NCBI GenBank assembly: GCA_041163945.1
Contig: JBEAQJ010000021.1
Span: 1 to 64,000 of the forward strand
Length of the DNA: 64,000 nucleotides
Reading direction: 5' to 3'
DNA from: Roseicyclus sp041163945
GTDB taxonomy: Bacteria > Pseudomonadota > Alphaproteobacteria > Rhodobacterales > Rhodobacteraceae
Shown one piece after another: positions 26,194-34,582 of the stretch. Positions within the stretch are counted from its first letter, which is position 1. Every line of letters begins with the position of its first letter. The notes beneath the pieces are model-generated. The model was not told where the DNA came from and searched no databases. It was given only the letters and a program-made list of their open reading frames with translations. The translations under genes and the position numbers were made by a program.

Positions 26194-26883
26194 TCAAAGA
26201 ACCTTGACGGTCAAGGTGCCCACGCCATCGACATGGCCTTCCATCACATCGCCGCGCACGATGGGCCCGACGCCAGACGGGGTGCCGGTCATGATCACAT
26301 CGCCGGGGCACAGTTCGAAATACCGCGACAGGATCGAAATCATCTCGGGCACCTTCCAGAGCATCTGGTTCAGGTCGCCCTCTTGCTGCACGACACCATT
26401 GACCTTGAGCCAGATCGCGCCCTCGGTCGGATGGCCGATGGTTGCGGCCGGCACAAGCGCGGTGCAGGGGGCCGATTGATCGAAGTTCTTGCCGACCTCC
26501 CAGGGGCGGCCCAGTTTCTTGGCTTCACCCTGCAAATCGCGCCGGGTCATGTCCAGACCGACGCCATAGCCATAGACATGATCGAGCGCCGTCTCGACGG
26601 GAATGTCGGTGCCCCCCTTCGACAGGGCGACGACCAGCTCGATCTCGTAATGCACATCGCTGGTCTCAGTGGGGTAGGGGAAATCGCCGAACACGATGGT
26701 GTCGGGGCTTTTTTGGAAAAAGAACGGGGGTTCCTTGTTCGGATCATGGCCCATTTCGATGGCGTGGGCGGCATAATTGCGCCCGATGCAATACACCCGA
26801 CGCACCGGGAATGTCTTGTCCGACCCCACGACCGGAAAGCGCGTGATCGGGGGCGGGGCAAATAGATCGTTTGGTTGGGTCAT
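26194..26883 (-). CDS. fumarylacetoacetate hydrolase family protein, fumarylpyruvate hydrolase-like
   Basis: The 229-residue enzyme shows the FAH fold: RVYCIGRNYAAHAIEMGHD, metal-ligand glutamates in HYEIELVVA, VGLDMTRRDLQ with the third acid, and GDVIMTGTPSGVGP. This pattern is typical of fumarylpyruvate and acylpyruvate hydrolases that cleave a C-C bond in ring-cleavage products. ATG 26883 is used because the upstream extension is not family sequence. It is the last gene of a run with an ABC importer and a second FAH-family gene. The aromatic or keto-acid substrate is not evident. Confidence 0.85.
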   Translation of the reverse strand: MTQPNDLFAPPPITRFPVVGSDKTFPVRRVYCIGRNYAAHAIEMGHDPNKEPPFFFQKSPDTIVFGDFPYPTETSDVHYEIELVVALSKGGTDIPVETALDHVYGYGVGLDMTRRDLQGEAKKLGRPWEVGKNFDQSAPCTALVPAATIGHPTEGAIWLKVNGVVQQEGDLNQMLWKVPEMISILSRYFELCPGDVIMTGTPSGVGPIVRGDVMEGHVDGVGTLTVKVL

Positions 26884-26952
26884 TCTTCGCTTCCTATGCG
26901 GTCGATGGTTTGCGGCAGTGATGCCCTGCCGCGCCCGGCAGGGCAACCGCCA

Positions 26953-27813
26953 TCAGCTTTCGGTCAGGGCGGTGGATTTGTGCCAGAACACAAAACGGCG
27001 CTGGGTCCAGACCACGGCCATGAAAATCGCCAGCCCGATGATGCTGAGATAGATGATCAGCGCAAACACGCGCGCGGTGTCCAGATTGGTCGACGCCACC
27101 CGGATCAGGTCGCCAAAACCTTTGCCGCCGCCCAAAAATTCGCCCGTGATCGCGCCGGCCATCACCCCAACCGACCCGATCTTGAGCCCGGTGAAGAAAT
27201 GCGGCATGCCCGTGGGCAGCTTCATCTTGATCAGCGTCTGAAACCGCGAGGCGCCCATGGTCTTGAACAGCATGCGGGCGTTTTCATCGGCTGCGTGCAA
27301 ACCCGCCGCGGTGCCGACGATGATCGGAAAGGTCGCGATAAAGGTCGCCAACGCCACCTTGCTTTCGATGCCAAAGCCCAGCCATGCGATGAACAGCGGC
27401 GCAAACGCCACCTTGGGCATGGTGTCGATCGCCACGAGGTAGGGCATGACGGCACGTTCGCCAAAGGCGGTTTCACCCACCAGAACCCCCAGCGAAAACC
27501 CGATCGCGGTCGCCAGCAGGAACGCGTAGCCCACGGTTTTCAGCGTCACCCAAAGCGGGGTCAGCATGTAGCCGCCGGTCAACAGGTTATGACCAACGAA
27601 ATAGATCTGGTTGGCCGTCGATCCAGGCGAGGGCAGCAAGATCGGCGAAACCAGGCCCGTCATGTGGGTGAGCTGCCAGATCGCGATGAAGATCGCGAAG
27701 ATCGCCACCATCGCCACCCAGCGCGGCACCCGATCGACCCAGGACACGTTTTCAACCCAGACCGTGCTGGGGAAGCTGCCCGTGGCCGCGTTGCCTTGAT
27801 CCATCAGGGTCAT
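26953..27813 (-). CDS. ABC transporter permease, SsuC/TauC-like
   Basis: This 286-residue membrane protein has the single-permease architecture of nitrate/sulfonate/taurine importers, with the coupling motif KTMGASRFQTLIKMKLPTG and the SLGVLVGE region. Its start overlaps the end of the ATPase gene by 4 bp. It would form a homodimeric channel with the neighbouring ATPase and the NMT1/SsuA-type binding protein. Confidence 0.9.
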   Translation of the reverse strand: MTLMDQGNAATGSFPSTVWVENVSWVDRVPRWVAMVAIFAIFIAIWQLTHMTGLVSPILLPSPGSTANQIYFVGHNLLTGGYMLTPLWVTLKTVGYAFLLATAIGFSLGVLVGETAFGERAVMPYLVAIDTMPKVAFAPLFIAWLGFGIESKVALATFIATFPIIVGTAAGLHAADENARMLFKTMGASRFQTLIKMKLPTGMPHFFTGLKIGSVGVMAGAITGEFLGGGKGFGDLIRVASTNLDTARVFALIIYLSIIGLAIFMAVVWTQRRFVFWHKSTALTES

Positions 27814-28634
27814 GCCAATGCTCCTTCATCCAGTTGCGATCGGATCCGGTCGACCAGCGCCCCGAATTCCGGGGTGGTCATCATCTCCAGCGTGCGCGGA
27901 CGCGGCAGATCGATCACCACCTCTTCCACGAAGCGGCCGGGGCGGGGCGACATCACATAGACCACGTCCGACAAGATCACCGCTTCCTGGATCGAGTGGG
28001 TCACCAGAAACGCCGTTGCATTGCGTTCACGGCAGATGCGCTGCAATTCCATGTTCATGAAATCGCGCGTCAATTCATCAAGCGCGCTGAACGGTTCATC
28101 CAGCAGCAGCACCGAAGGCTGCGACACCAGCATCCGGCAGATCGCCGCGCGCTGCGCCATGCCGCCCGACAATTCGTTGGGAAAGACATGTTCGAACCCG
28201 GACAGCCCGGTCATCGCCAGCAAATCGCGGGCGCGATCATGGGCATCGCGGGCGGCTTTCTTGCCGTCGCGAATCTCGATCGGCAGAACGATGTTTTCCA
28301 GCACCGTGCGCCAAGGAAACAGCGTGGCCTGCTGGAACATCATGCCGATGTCTTCGCGCGGGCCCAGCACGGGCTTGCCTTCCAGCATCACGCTGCCCGA
28401 CGAGGGCGGCGTCAGACCCGCCATGATCTTGAGCAGCGTGGACTTGCCGCAGCCGCTCGAGCCGATGACCGACGAAAAGCTGCCTTCGACCAGGGTCAGG
28501 TTCACATCGTCAAGCGCGTGAATGCCGCGCTTGGCGTAGAATTTGTTCACGCCCCTCAGGACGTAGACCGGCCGCGCATCCTGTGCGGCCGGTTCCTTTT
28601 GTTGCGGTGACAGGCTCACGGCAGCGTGTTCCAT
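27810..28634 (-). CDS. ABC transporter ATPase, SsuB/TauB-like
   Basis: The 274-residue protein has Walker A GSSGCGKST, the Q-loop MMFQQATLFPW, signature ELSGGMAQR, Walker B VLLLDEPFSALD and the switch THSIQEAV. The first 25 residues are an extension rich in polar residues before the cassette. Its start lies inside the end of the binding-protein gene (19-bp overlap). It powers the NMT1/SsuA-type importer. Confidence 0.9.
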   Translation of the reverse strand: MEHAAVSLSPQQKEPAAQDARPVYVLRGVNKFYAKRGIHALDDVNLTLVEGSFSSVIGSSGCGKSTLLKIMAGLTPPSSGSVMLEGKPVLGPREDIGMMFQQATLFPWRTVLENIVLPIEIRDGKKAARDAHDRARDLLAMTGLSGFEHVFPNELSGGMAQRAAICRMLVSQPSVLLLDEPFSALDELTRDFMNMELQRICRERNATAFLVTHSIQEAVILSDVVYVMSPRPGRFVEEVVIDLPRPRTLEMMTTPEFGALVDRIRSQLDEGALA

Positions 28635-29635
28635 GCTTCGACGAAGGCATTGGTGTACACGACCGTCAGATCGGGCAGCGGTGCGGGCAGATCCCCGGAA
28701 GCCACCAGATTGTCATGCCAGACCTGCCAATGCTCGGGGTCGTTGTAGCCCCAGCCGTTGTCCGGGTTGTGCGGCAGGCCTTTGGCCAGAACGGCGTCGA
28801 GCAGCGCATTGGCAAAGCCCCGGTCCTCGATCTCTTGCGGATTGGCCACTTCGAGATGGTCGAGCACGCGGTCGCGGTTGGCCGGATCACGGGCAAAGAT
28901 CGTCGCCCGAACCAGAGCCCGCCCGAAACCTTCGACGATGTCGGGGTTTTCGTTCACGTAAGCGGTCGTGGCGGCATAGCCATTGCCAAACAGCGTGTCG
29001 AATTTCGAGGGCGTGATGTCACGCATCGGCAGGCCGCGGAAGGTGATGATCGCCCGGTCGGCCAAGGAACCGACATAGGCCACGATATCGCCGCGCTGCA
29101 AACCGGCCGTTGCCGGGCCGCCGTCGCCGACGGGGATAAAGGTGTAATCGGCCGGCTCGCTCATGCCGTAATCATTCAGGATGGCGCGGGCAAAGCCCAC
29201 TTCGGCCCCGTCTGCAGTGCCGATCCCGATGTTGGCCCCGCGCAGATCATCGGGGGATTGAATGGCCGAGCTGTCGGGCACCAAGATGCCGAACGAGCTG
29301 CGCGGCAGCGAGTTGTAGAGGAACGTCACCTCGACCCCGCGGGCATTGGCCTGGATCACAGGTGCCGGGCCGGGGCGCCCGAAATCGGCCTGGCCGGCGG
29401 CCAGTGCCTGAAGGATCGCCGAGGATCCGTTGACCGCCTGGGTGGTCACCGAAAGCCCTTCGTCCGCGAAGTAGCCTTCGCCCACGGCCACGTGGACCGG
29501 GAACGAGTTGATCGCCGAGGGGCTGGGCGATACGAACGTGATCTCCTTGAGATCCTGCGCGGCCGCCGCCAGAGGCATAAGCCCCAGCGTTGCCGCAAGG
29601 ATGCCCTTGCGCGTAAGCTGTGCCAACGTCTTCAT
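28616..29635 (-). CDS. ABC transporter solute-binding protein, NMT1/THI5/SsuA type
   Basis: The 339-residue protein has a signal peptide (MKTLAQLTRKGILAATLGLM, cleaved near AAAAQ) and the fold with VGEGYFADEGLSVTTQAVNG, ADFGRPGPAPVIQ and DLRGANIGIGTADGAEVG. ATG 29635 follows a GGGAGGA ribosome site. Relatives bind sulfonates, nitrate, thiamine precursors, pyrimidines or aromatic acids. With two FAH-family hydrolases around it, the ligand may be an acid that is ring-cleaved or turned into a diketo acid, but this is a guess. Confidence 0.88.
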   Translation of the reverse strand: MKTLAQLTRKGILAATLGLMPLAAAAQDLKEITFVSPSPSAINSFPVHVAVGEGYFADEGLSVTTQAVNGSSAILQALAAGQADFGRPGPAPVIQANARGVEVTFLYNSLPRSSFGILVPDSSAIQSPDDLRGANIGIGTADGAEVGFARAILNDYGMSEPADYTFIPVGDGGPATAGLQRGDIVAYVGSLADRAIITFRGLPMRDITPSKFDTLFGNGYAATTAYVNENPDIVEGFGRALVRATIFARDPANRDRVLDHLEVANPQEIEDRGFANALLDAVLAKGLPHNPDNGWGYNDPEHWQVWHDNLVASGDLPAPLPDLTVVYTNAFVEAWNTLP

Positions 29636-29665
29636 TTTTGCAGTCCTCCCTTTTGGTGAGAATGT

Positions 29666-29700
29666 CCCGCCGGAAATGTCTCCTCTCATTTCCGGGCGGG
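29666..29700 (-). terminator. hairpin between the second hydrolase gene and the binding-protein gene
   Basis: A near-perfect stem, 13 bases pairing with 14 and one bulged base, encloses an 8-nt loop (29679-29686). It lies 45 bp after the stop of the hydrolase gene and 31 bp before the binding-protein start on the minus strand. No T-run follows. It could set the ratio between the hydrolase and the binding protein. Confidence 0.55.
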
Positions 29701-29744
29701 TCTTGACGGCACGGTCCCGGCACGGGCCGACCGATATCACGGCG

Positions 29745-30704
29745 TCATGCGCCGGCTTTTTCCTTTGCCTGGGCGTCGGTCGCCGCATATTTCCCGCTGG
29801 TTTGCGGCGGCAGCGGCGGCAGGCCTTGCGTGGTGCGTTCCAACCGCGTGTCGCGCGGCCATGTGCGGCGCAGATCGTCGCGCACCTTGATGCGCAAGCG
29901 GCCCAGATGGGTGCATTCCAGCTCGATCGTGTCGTCGTGCTGGATGCTGCTGAGCCCGCGGTGATTGGTGCCGGTGGCCAGCACATCGCCCGGTTCCAGC
30001 GCATGGATCGAGCTGACCCATGAAATGCAGCGGGCGATGTTGTGGGCCATGTCGCTGGCGTGAAAGTTCTGCTTGAGAACGCCGTTCACCCACAGCTTGA
30101 GCGCGATGTCGTAAGGATCGGAAATTTCATCGGCGGTCACGATCCAAGGCCCCATGGGCGCAAAGGTTTCGCGCGACTTGCCTTGAAAGAACACGTTGCG
30201 ATCCGGCGGCAAACCCCGCGCCGATCCGTCGAGGAAATTCATGTAGCCGAACACATGGTTCATGGCATCGGCTTCGCTGACATTGGCGGCGCGTTTGCCG
30301 ATCACCACCGCAAATTCCGCCTCGCACTCGAAATTCGATGCCGGCGCGTCGGGCAGGATCATGGTGTCATCGGGCCCGATCACCGCATTCGACACCTTGT
30401 GGAACGCGTTGATCGGCGGTGCTTCGGGCAGGGTGCCGTCTTCCATGTAATTGGTGGCCATGCACACGATGTTGCGCGGGCGCGGCAGAGGGGCGCGGAT
30501 GCGGATGCTGTCCAGGGGCTGGCCGGCCGCGGTCTTCACATGCGCCTCGATCCGGGCGCGGTGGCTGTCGAAATTCGCGATCAGCGCGGCCATCAGGTCT
30601 TCGCGGCGCAGATGCGGCAAATCCATCAATAGGGCCGTGATGTTCACGCCCTCATCGTCCCGCAGCACGAAAACCTCGTGGTCGTTGCCGTAGAACAGAC
30701 GCAT
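29745..30704 (-). CDS. fumarylacetoacetate hydrolase family protein
   Basis: This 319-residue protein has an N-terminal extension of about 70 residues and then the FAH fold: RNIVCMATNYMED, metal-ligand acids in ECEAEFAVVIG and YMNFLDGSARG, and LEPGDVLATGTNHRG near the end. The last 30 residues are a polar tail. It is the first gene of the minus-strand run and is divergent from the GntR regulator. It is not a close paralogue of the hydrolase at the other end, so the two may act on successive or different keto acids. Confidence 0.85.
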   Translation of the reverse strand: MRLFYGNDHEVFVLRDDEGVNITALLMDLPHLRREDLMAALIANFDSHRARIEAHVKTAAGQPLDSIRIRAPLPRPRNIVCMATNYMEDGTLPEAPPINAFHKVSNAVIGPDDTMILPDAPASNFECEAEFAVVIGKRAANVSEADAMNHVFGYMNFLDGSARGLPPDRNVFFQGKSRETFAPMGPWIVTADEISDPYDIALKLWVNGVLKQNFHASDMAHNIARCISWVSSIHALEPGDVLATGTNHRGLSSIQHDDTIELECTHLGRLRIKVRDDLRRTWPRDTRLERTTQGLPPLPPQTSGKYAATDAQAKEKAGA

Positions 30705-30996
30705 GCGCTTTCCCCCCGTATCGGTCGCTAATCTGATTCTTTTTTATCTTTGTCGTAGGATTGTCGATAATTTTATTTACGGCAAATCTTTTTCGATAAT
30801 GTATGGATTGCGCGTGCCGCTATCGTTGGATTCATCATCGATCCCCGGCGCCCTTGTGCGCCCCTGGGTCGATGGCATGGCGGTATCGGCATCGCCGGGC
30901 CAAGGCCGATGTTTGGCGATTTCTGTCGCGTTTGTGGGCACTTGTCGGACCGTCCCGGATGGCTTACGTCGCGCGATGTTGTCGATGAGGACGAAG
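30705..30996. promoter_or_regulatory. divergent promoter region of hydrolase operon and GntR gene
   Basis: This 292-bp gap has an AT-rich core (30730-30810) in an otherwise GC-rich window. The 8-mer TCGATAAT occurs twice in the same orientation, at 30764-30771 and 30793-30800, 29 bp apart. This could be a regulator-binding pair for the adjacent GntR protein. The part from 30820 to 30990 contains no convincing gene. Confidence 0.5.
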
Positions 30997-31668
30997 ATGA
31001 CGGGGAATATCACGGGCAAGCCGCAGTCGCTGGGCATTTCGGTTTTTCACGAGATCAAGCGCGACATCTTGATGGCCAGCTTGGCGCCGGGCGAAAAGCT
31101 TGGGCTCAAGATGCTGTCGGATCGTTACGACTGCGGCGCCTCGCCCATCCGCGAAGCGCTGAACCAGCTGGCCGTCGAAGGCTGGGTGCAGCGCATCGAC
31201 AAGCGGGGTTTTTTCGTGGCCGATGCCACAGCCGCCGATTTCACCGACATCTTGCAAAACCGCTGCCTGCTGGAGGCCGAGGCCCTGCGCCGCGCGATCG
31301 CCCATGGCGACAGCCGCTGGGAAGAACAGGTGGTCGTGGCCCATTTCCGCATGAGCGCGCTCGACCGCGATTCCGACGATCGGCCGGGGGCGACGGTTTC
31401 GGCTTGGGAAATGGCCCACCGCAATTTCCACGAAGCATTAATTTCGGCATGCAATTCCCGAATTTTGTTAGAAAATTGTGCAAAGCTTTATGAATTGAAC
31501 ATCCGCTATCGCGTGCTGGCCCGCGGCAAGTCGCGCGTGGTGCGCAACGTCGTGCACGAGCATGACGAGATCAAGGAATTGACCCTGAAGCGCGATGCAG
31601 ATGCGGCGGTGGATGCCTTGGTGCGGCACTACATGGCAACGGGCGATTTCCTCTATCCGTCGCGTTAG
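30997..31668 (+). CDS. GntR-family regulator (FCD/FadR-type)
   Basis: The 223-residue protein has an N-terminal winged helix (EKLGLKMLSDRYDCGASPIREALNQLAVEGW) of the GntR type, given here as a motif of two parts around YDCGASP, and an all-helical C-terminal effector domain. ATG 30997 follows GAGGACGAAG; ATG 30985 and 30976 are also possible. It is divergent from the hydrolase and ABC importer operon and is its likely repressor. GntR proteins of this group sense organic acids. Confidence 0.85.
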   Translation: MTGNITGKPQSLGISVFHEIKRDILMASLAPGEKLGLKMLSDRYDCGASPIREALNQLAVEGWVQRIDKRGFFVADATAADFTDILQNRCLLEAEALRRAIAHGDSRWEEQVVVAHFRMSALDRDSDDRPGATVSAWEMAHRNFHEALISACNSRILLENCAKLYELNIRYRVLARGKSRVVRNVVHEHDEIKELTLKRDADAAVDALVRHYMATGDFLYPSR

Positions 31669-31716
31669 GGCGCCGGTGCGGTCGCGGCGACAGCGGCGGC
31701 GACAGCGACAGCGGCG
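31669..31716. repeat. short GACAGCGGCG-rich repeat between convergent genes
   Basis: The 48-bp gap between the GntR stop and the YedE stop is made largely of GGCGACAGC and GACAGCGGCG units. It is a simple sequence repeat and not a coding feature. It forms no strong hairpin. Confidence 0.5.
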
Positions 31717-32778
31717 CTAGGCTTGGCGCGCCAGCCCGATGCCTTCGATCAGATGGCGCAGCCCCAGCCAGCCGCCCAGCCACATGGTGATCACCACCAC
31801 CGGCGCGTGGTAGGACAGCACCGAAAGCGCACCCAGACCTTGGCCCACCGAACAGCCGGCCGCCAGAACCGCGCCGATGCCCATCAGCACAGCGCCGCCC
31901 ATCTGGCGTTTCAATTCACGCGGATCATCGCAGGCCTCCCAACGGAAGCCATCGCGGATCACGCTGCCGATCAGGGCGCCGATCACCACGCCCACCACCG
32001 ATCCGATGGCGAAATCGGGCTCCAGGCCCGAGGCAAACATCGTGTAGCGGATGGTATCGCCCACGGCCGCGGTAAAGGTGTGCGATTGCACGACCCAAGG
32101 CTCAAAGCCGGTCGTGGCCACCCAATAGCTGCCCACGAACCCCGAGGTGATGGCCAGCCCCGCCATGCTTGCCCAGAAACTTTCTTTCCACCGCCGCGCC
32201 CGCAACAGGGCCGCCCCGGCCACGCCGGACATCACGATGCCAATCGCCCCGCCGATGGCAAAGGCCGGCAGCCCCGTCGCGCTGCCGATGGCATGCGCCC
32301 AGCCCTGGGGCGTGGCTTGCATGGGGGCCACCGGAAACAGCCCCGCCCGAAGTGCGGCGAGCGGCCCCGACAGCATGACATAGGCGGTGATCCCCATCAC
32401 CAGCGCGATCACCAGCGCCCGCAGATCGCCGCCACCCAGCCGCGCCAGCATGCCGTAGCCGCAATTGCCTGCATGGGCCATGCCATAGCCGAACAAAAGC
32501 CCCCCCAGCGCGGCTCCCGCCAACGTAAAGCCGGTTTGCAGATACATGGTTTGCTGCAAGCGGATGATCCCGGCCGCTTCGGCCAGGAAATTGCCCGACA
32601 GCGCCACACCAAGCGCCAGCACCCACATCCACAAGCGCGTGCGATCGCGCCCGTAGTGCACGTCTTCGATCATGCCCAGCGTGCAAAATCGGCCCAGCCG
32701 GGCCGCAAGCCCAAGCACAACACCACCGACAAGGCCGATCAAGGTGATCGACCAGCTTTCACCGATCAGGTCGAGCAT
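31717..32778 (-). CDS. YeeE/YedE-family sulfur (thiosulfate) transport protein
   Basis: This 353-residue membrane protein has the YeeE/YedE (TsuA) repeats, with the cysteine-containing motifs FCTLGMIED, AGNCGYGMLARLGGG and AAGCSVGQGLGALSVLS. In TsuA such cysteines guide thiosulfate across the membrane. It is the third gene of a minus-strand group after soxS and soxR and faces the GntR gene. Placement next to the sox operon suggests transport of thiosulfate or another sulfur compound across the inner membrane. Confidence 0.87.
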   Translation of the reverse strand: MLDLIGESWSITLIGLVGGVVLGLAARLGRFCTLGMIEDVHYGRDRTRLWMWVLALGVALSGNFLAEAAGIIRLQQTMYLQTGFTLAGAALGGLLFGYGMAHAGNCGYGMLARLGGGDLRALVIALVMGITAYVMLSGPLAALRAGLFPVAPMQATPQGWAHAIGSATGLPAFAIGGAIGIVMSGVAGAALLRARRWKESFWASMAGLAITSGFVGSYWVATTGFEPWVVQSHTFTAAVGDTIRYTMFASGLEPDFAIGSVVGVVIGALIGSVIRDGFRWEACDDPRELKRQMGGAVLMGIGAVLAAGCSVGQGLGALSVLSYHAPVVVITMWLGGWLGLRHLIEGIGLARQA

Positions 32779-32823
32779 GTTCCCTCCCTTGCTGCCCGGC
32801 CTGCGCCGGTCTGGCAGTGCAGG

Positions 32824-33213
32824 TCAGGTGCAGAACAACTCGTAGACCCGTTCGATGATCATGCGCGCCCGGTCATCTGTCAAACTGTAATAGATCTGCT
32901 TGCCGTCGCGTCGCGCGGTCACCAGCCCCTCGAGCCGCAGACGCGACAATTGCTGCGACACCGCCGCTTGGCGTGAGGACAGCATTTCCTCGATCTCGGT
33001 CACCGATTTCTCGCCGTTGGCCAGCGAACACAGGATCATCAGCCGCCCCTCGTGGCTGATGGCCTTCAGGAAATCCGAAGCGGTCTGGGCGTTGTCGCGC
33101 AATCGCCGCCACGTGGCGTCGTCGATCTTTTGATCGATGCGGGGCAAGATTGACCCCGGCGGTTCAGCCCGATCCAGCGGGTCAAGATCTGACATGTCCC
33201 TATGCAAGGTCAT
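32824..33213 (-). CDS. soxR: SoxR, ArsR-family sulfur-responsive repressor
   Basis: The 129-residue ArsR-type winged-helix protein (HEGRLMILCSLANGEKSVTE, then SRQAAVSQQLSRLRLEGLV) lies beside soxS as in Paracoccus. Cys62 and Cys128 are 66 residues apart, the same spacing as the redox cysteine pair of the persulfide sensors BigR and SqrR, so it probably forms a sulfide-sensitive disulfide or polysulfide bridge. ATG 33213 is the best supported start; ATG 33195 would also keep both cysteines. Known SoxR binds the soxS-soxV and soxW-soxX gaps and blocks them without reduced sulfur. Confidence 0.87.
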   Translation of the reverse strand: MTLHRDMSDLDPLDRAEPPGSILPRIDQKIDDATWRRLRDNAQTASDFLKAISHEGRLMILCSLANGEKSVTEIEEMLSSRQAAVSQQLSRLRLEGLVTARRDGKQIYYSLTDDRARMIIERVYELFCT

Positions 33214-33228
33214 CCCATCGCCCCCTTT

Positions 33229-33245
33229 GCGCGCAAAATGCGCGC
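33229..33245 (-). promoter_or_regulatory. hairpin between soxS and soxR
   Basis: Perfect 7-bp arms GCGCGCA and TGCGCGC flank AAA, 16 bp before the soxR start in the soxS-soxR gap. It could be a weak attenuator or an RNA stabiliser. GCGCGC is a low-complexity string, so chance is possible. Confidence 0.4.
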
Positions 33246-33283
33246 GCACGGCCACAAATCAAGGGAAAAATCGATCTTGCCCA

Positions 33284-33733
33284 TCATCCGCGCCCTGCCT
33301 GTGTCGCCCAATCCGCATCGCCTTGGCGCAGCAGCTGGTCGAGCAGCACCCAAAAGAAATCTTCGCCCGGGTAGCCTTCGAGCCGGGCGATTTCCCGGCC
33401 ATCCAGGGTCAGAACGAAGGTGGGGGTGAACACGGGCCGGCGGACCAGGATCAGGTCGTCGGGCAGCGCCCGCAGATCCACCACGCGCAGCGGCGCAAAG
33501 CGTCCTTCGGGCGTGATCGGGTATTCCGGGCCCACATCGGCATGCCAGCTTTTGCAATAGGAACACCCGCGTTGTTCGACCATCACCAGCTCAAACCCGC
33601 GAACCGCCCCGGCGGGCCCGGCCGCTTGCACCGGCGCCACGACGGCCACAAGCATGCAGATCATCACCATCGCCAGCCGGGCAACCCAGCGGCGACTTGA
33701 AGATGGCGAATGCAACGTTGACGAAAGTCTCAT
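33284..33733 (-). CDS. soxS: SoxS, periplasmic thioredoxin-like protein
   Basis: The 149-residue protein has a signal-anchor or signal peptide (residues about 20-37, ARLAMVMICMLVAVV) and a thioredoxin fold with the active-site motif GCSYCKSW. In sulfur oxidisers SoxS reactivates the SoxYZ carrier by reducing its carrier cysteine. It is divergent from soxV across a 51-bp promoter region and precedes soxR. Start ATG 33733. Confidence 0.88.
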   Translation of the reverse strand: MRLSSTLHSPSSSRRWVARLAMVMICMLVAVVAPVQAAGPAGAVRGFELVMVEQRGCSYCKSWHADVGPEYPITPEGRFAPLRVVDLRALPDDLILVRRPVFTPTFVLTLDGREIARLEGYPGEDFFWVLLDQLLRQGDADWATQAGRG

Positions 33734-33743
33734 GGCAGCATTA

Positions 33744-33763
33744 ATATGAATTTTTGAATGTGA
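33744..33763 (-). promoter_or_regulatory. candidate SoxR operator in soxS-soxV gap
   Basis: Read on the minus strand, this 20-mer (TCACATTCAAAAATTCATAT) matches the 20-mer at 35210-35229 in the soxW-soxX gap at 16 of 20 positions. Both gaps are where SoxR is known to bind in Paracoccus, so the shared motif is a good operator candidate. Confidence 0.6.
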
Positions 33764-33784
33764 AGTCCACGGCAGGGCCCTCAA

Positions 33785-34525
33785 ATGTTCGATATTTCGA
33801 TGACGGGTGCCTTTCTTGCCGGTCTGTTGTCGTTCCTGTCGCCCTGTATCCTTCCAATGGTGCCCTTTTACCTGAGCTATCTGGGCGGCATGAGCGCGGC
33901 CGAGGTGGCGCAAGGGGGCCGTTTGACCCAAGCGGTCCGGTTGCGGGCGGTGCTGGGGGCATCGGTGTTTGCCGCCGGCGTTTTGACGGTGTTCGTGGCG
34001 TTGGGGGCGTCGGCCTCGGTCTTTGGGCAGGTGCTGCGCGACTGGTTCGATGTGCTGCGCTATGTGGCGGCGGCGCTGATCATCGGCATGGGGCTGCATT
34101 TCCTGGGCGTGATCCGCATCGGTTTTCTCAATCGCAGCTTGCGGGCCGAACCGGGCAACACGGCCAACCTTGGGCTGGGCGGGGCCTATCTGATCGGGTT
34201 GGCTTTTGCCTTTGGCTGGACGCCCTGCGTGGGCCCGGTGCTGGCGGCGATCTTGTTCATGGCGGGCACGACCGACACCGCAGGGCAGGGGATGGCGCTG
34301 CTGACCGCCTATGGTGTCGGCATGACGCTGCCCTTCGTGTTGGCGGCGGGCTTTGTCGGCCCCTTCATGGCACTGATGGGCCGGTTCCGCCGGCATCTGG
34401 GCACGGTCGAAAAGATCATGGGCGGCGCCTTGGTTGTGTTCGGCGTTTTGATCGCCACCAATGCGCTGCTCTACATCGGAGAGTGGATGATCAATGAATT
34501 CGCGGTGTTTCAAACCATCGGCTAG
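33785..34525 (+). CDS. soxV: SoxV, CcdA-like membrane electron-transfer protein
   Basis: This 246-residue integral membrane protein resembles CcdA, with six hydrophobic segments and the redox cysteines in FLSPCILPMVP and GWTPCVGPVLA. CcdA-type proteins move electrons from cytoplasmic thioredoxin to periplasmic partners. In the sox cluster the partner is SoxW or SoxS, keeping the pathway reduced. It is first in the long plus-strand operon. Confidence 0.9.
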   Translation: MFDISMTGAFLAGLLSFLSPCILPMVPFYLSYLGGMSAAEVAQGGRLTQAVRLRAVLGASVFAAGVLTVFVALGASASVFGQVLRDWFDVLRYVAAALIIGMGLHFLGVIRIGFLNRSLRAEPGNTANLGLGGAYLIGLAFAFGWTPCVGPVLAAILFMAGTTDTAGQGMALLTAYGVGMTLPFVLAAGFVGPFMALMGRFRRHLGTVEKIMGGALVVFGVLIATNALLYIGEWMINEFAVFQTIG

Positions 34526-34582
34526 GCGCCGCGCCAAGCCGATGGCCGCAGCCATAGCATCGGGCAAGAGGAGGCCCCCATC

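Noticed and set aside
31669..31716. CRISPR-like or mobile-element repeat
   Set aside because: Only a few short imperfect units and no spacers; it is a simple repeat between convergent genes.
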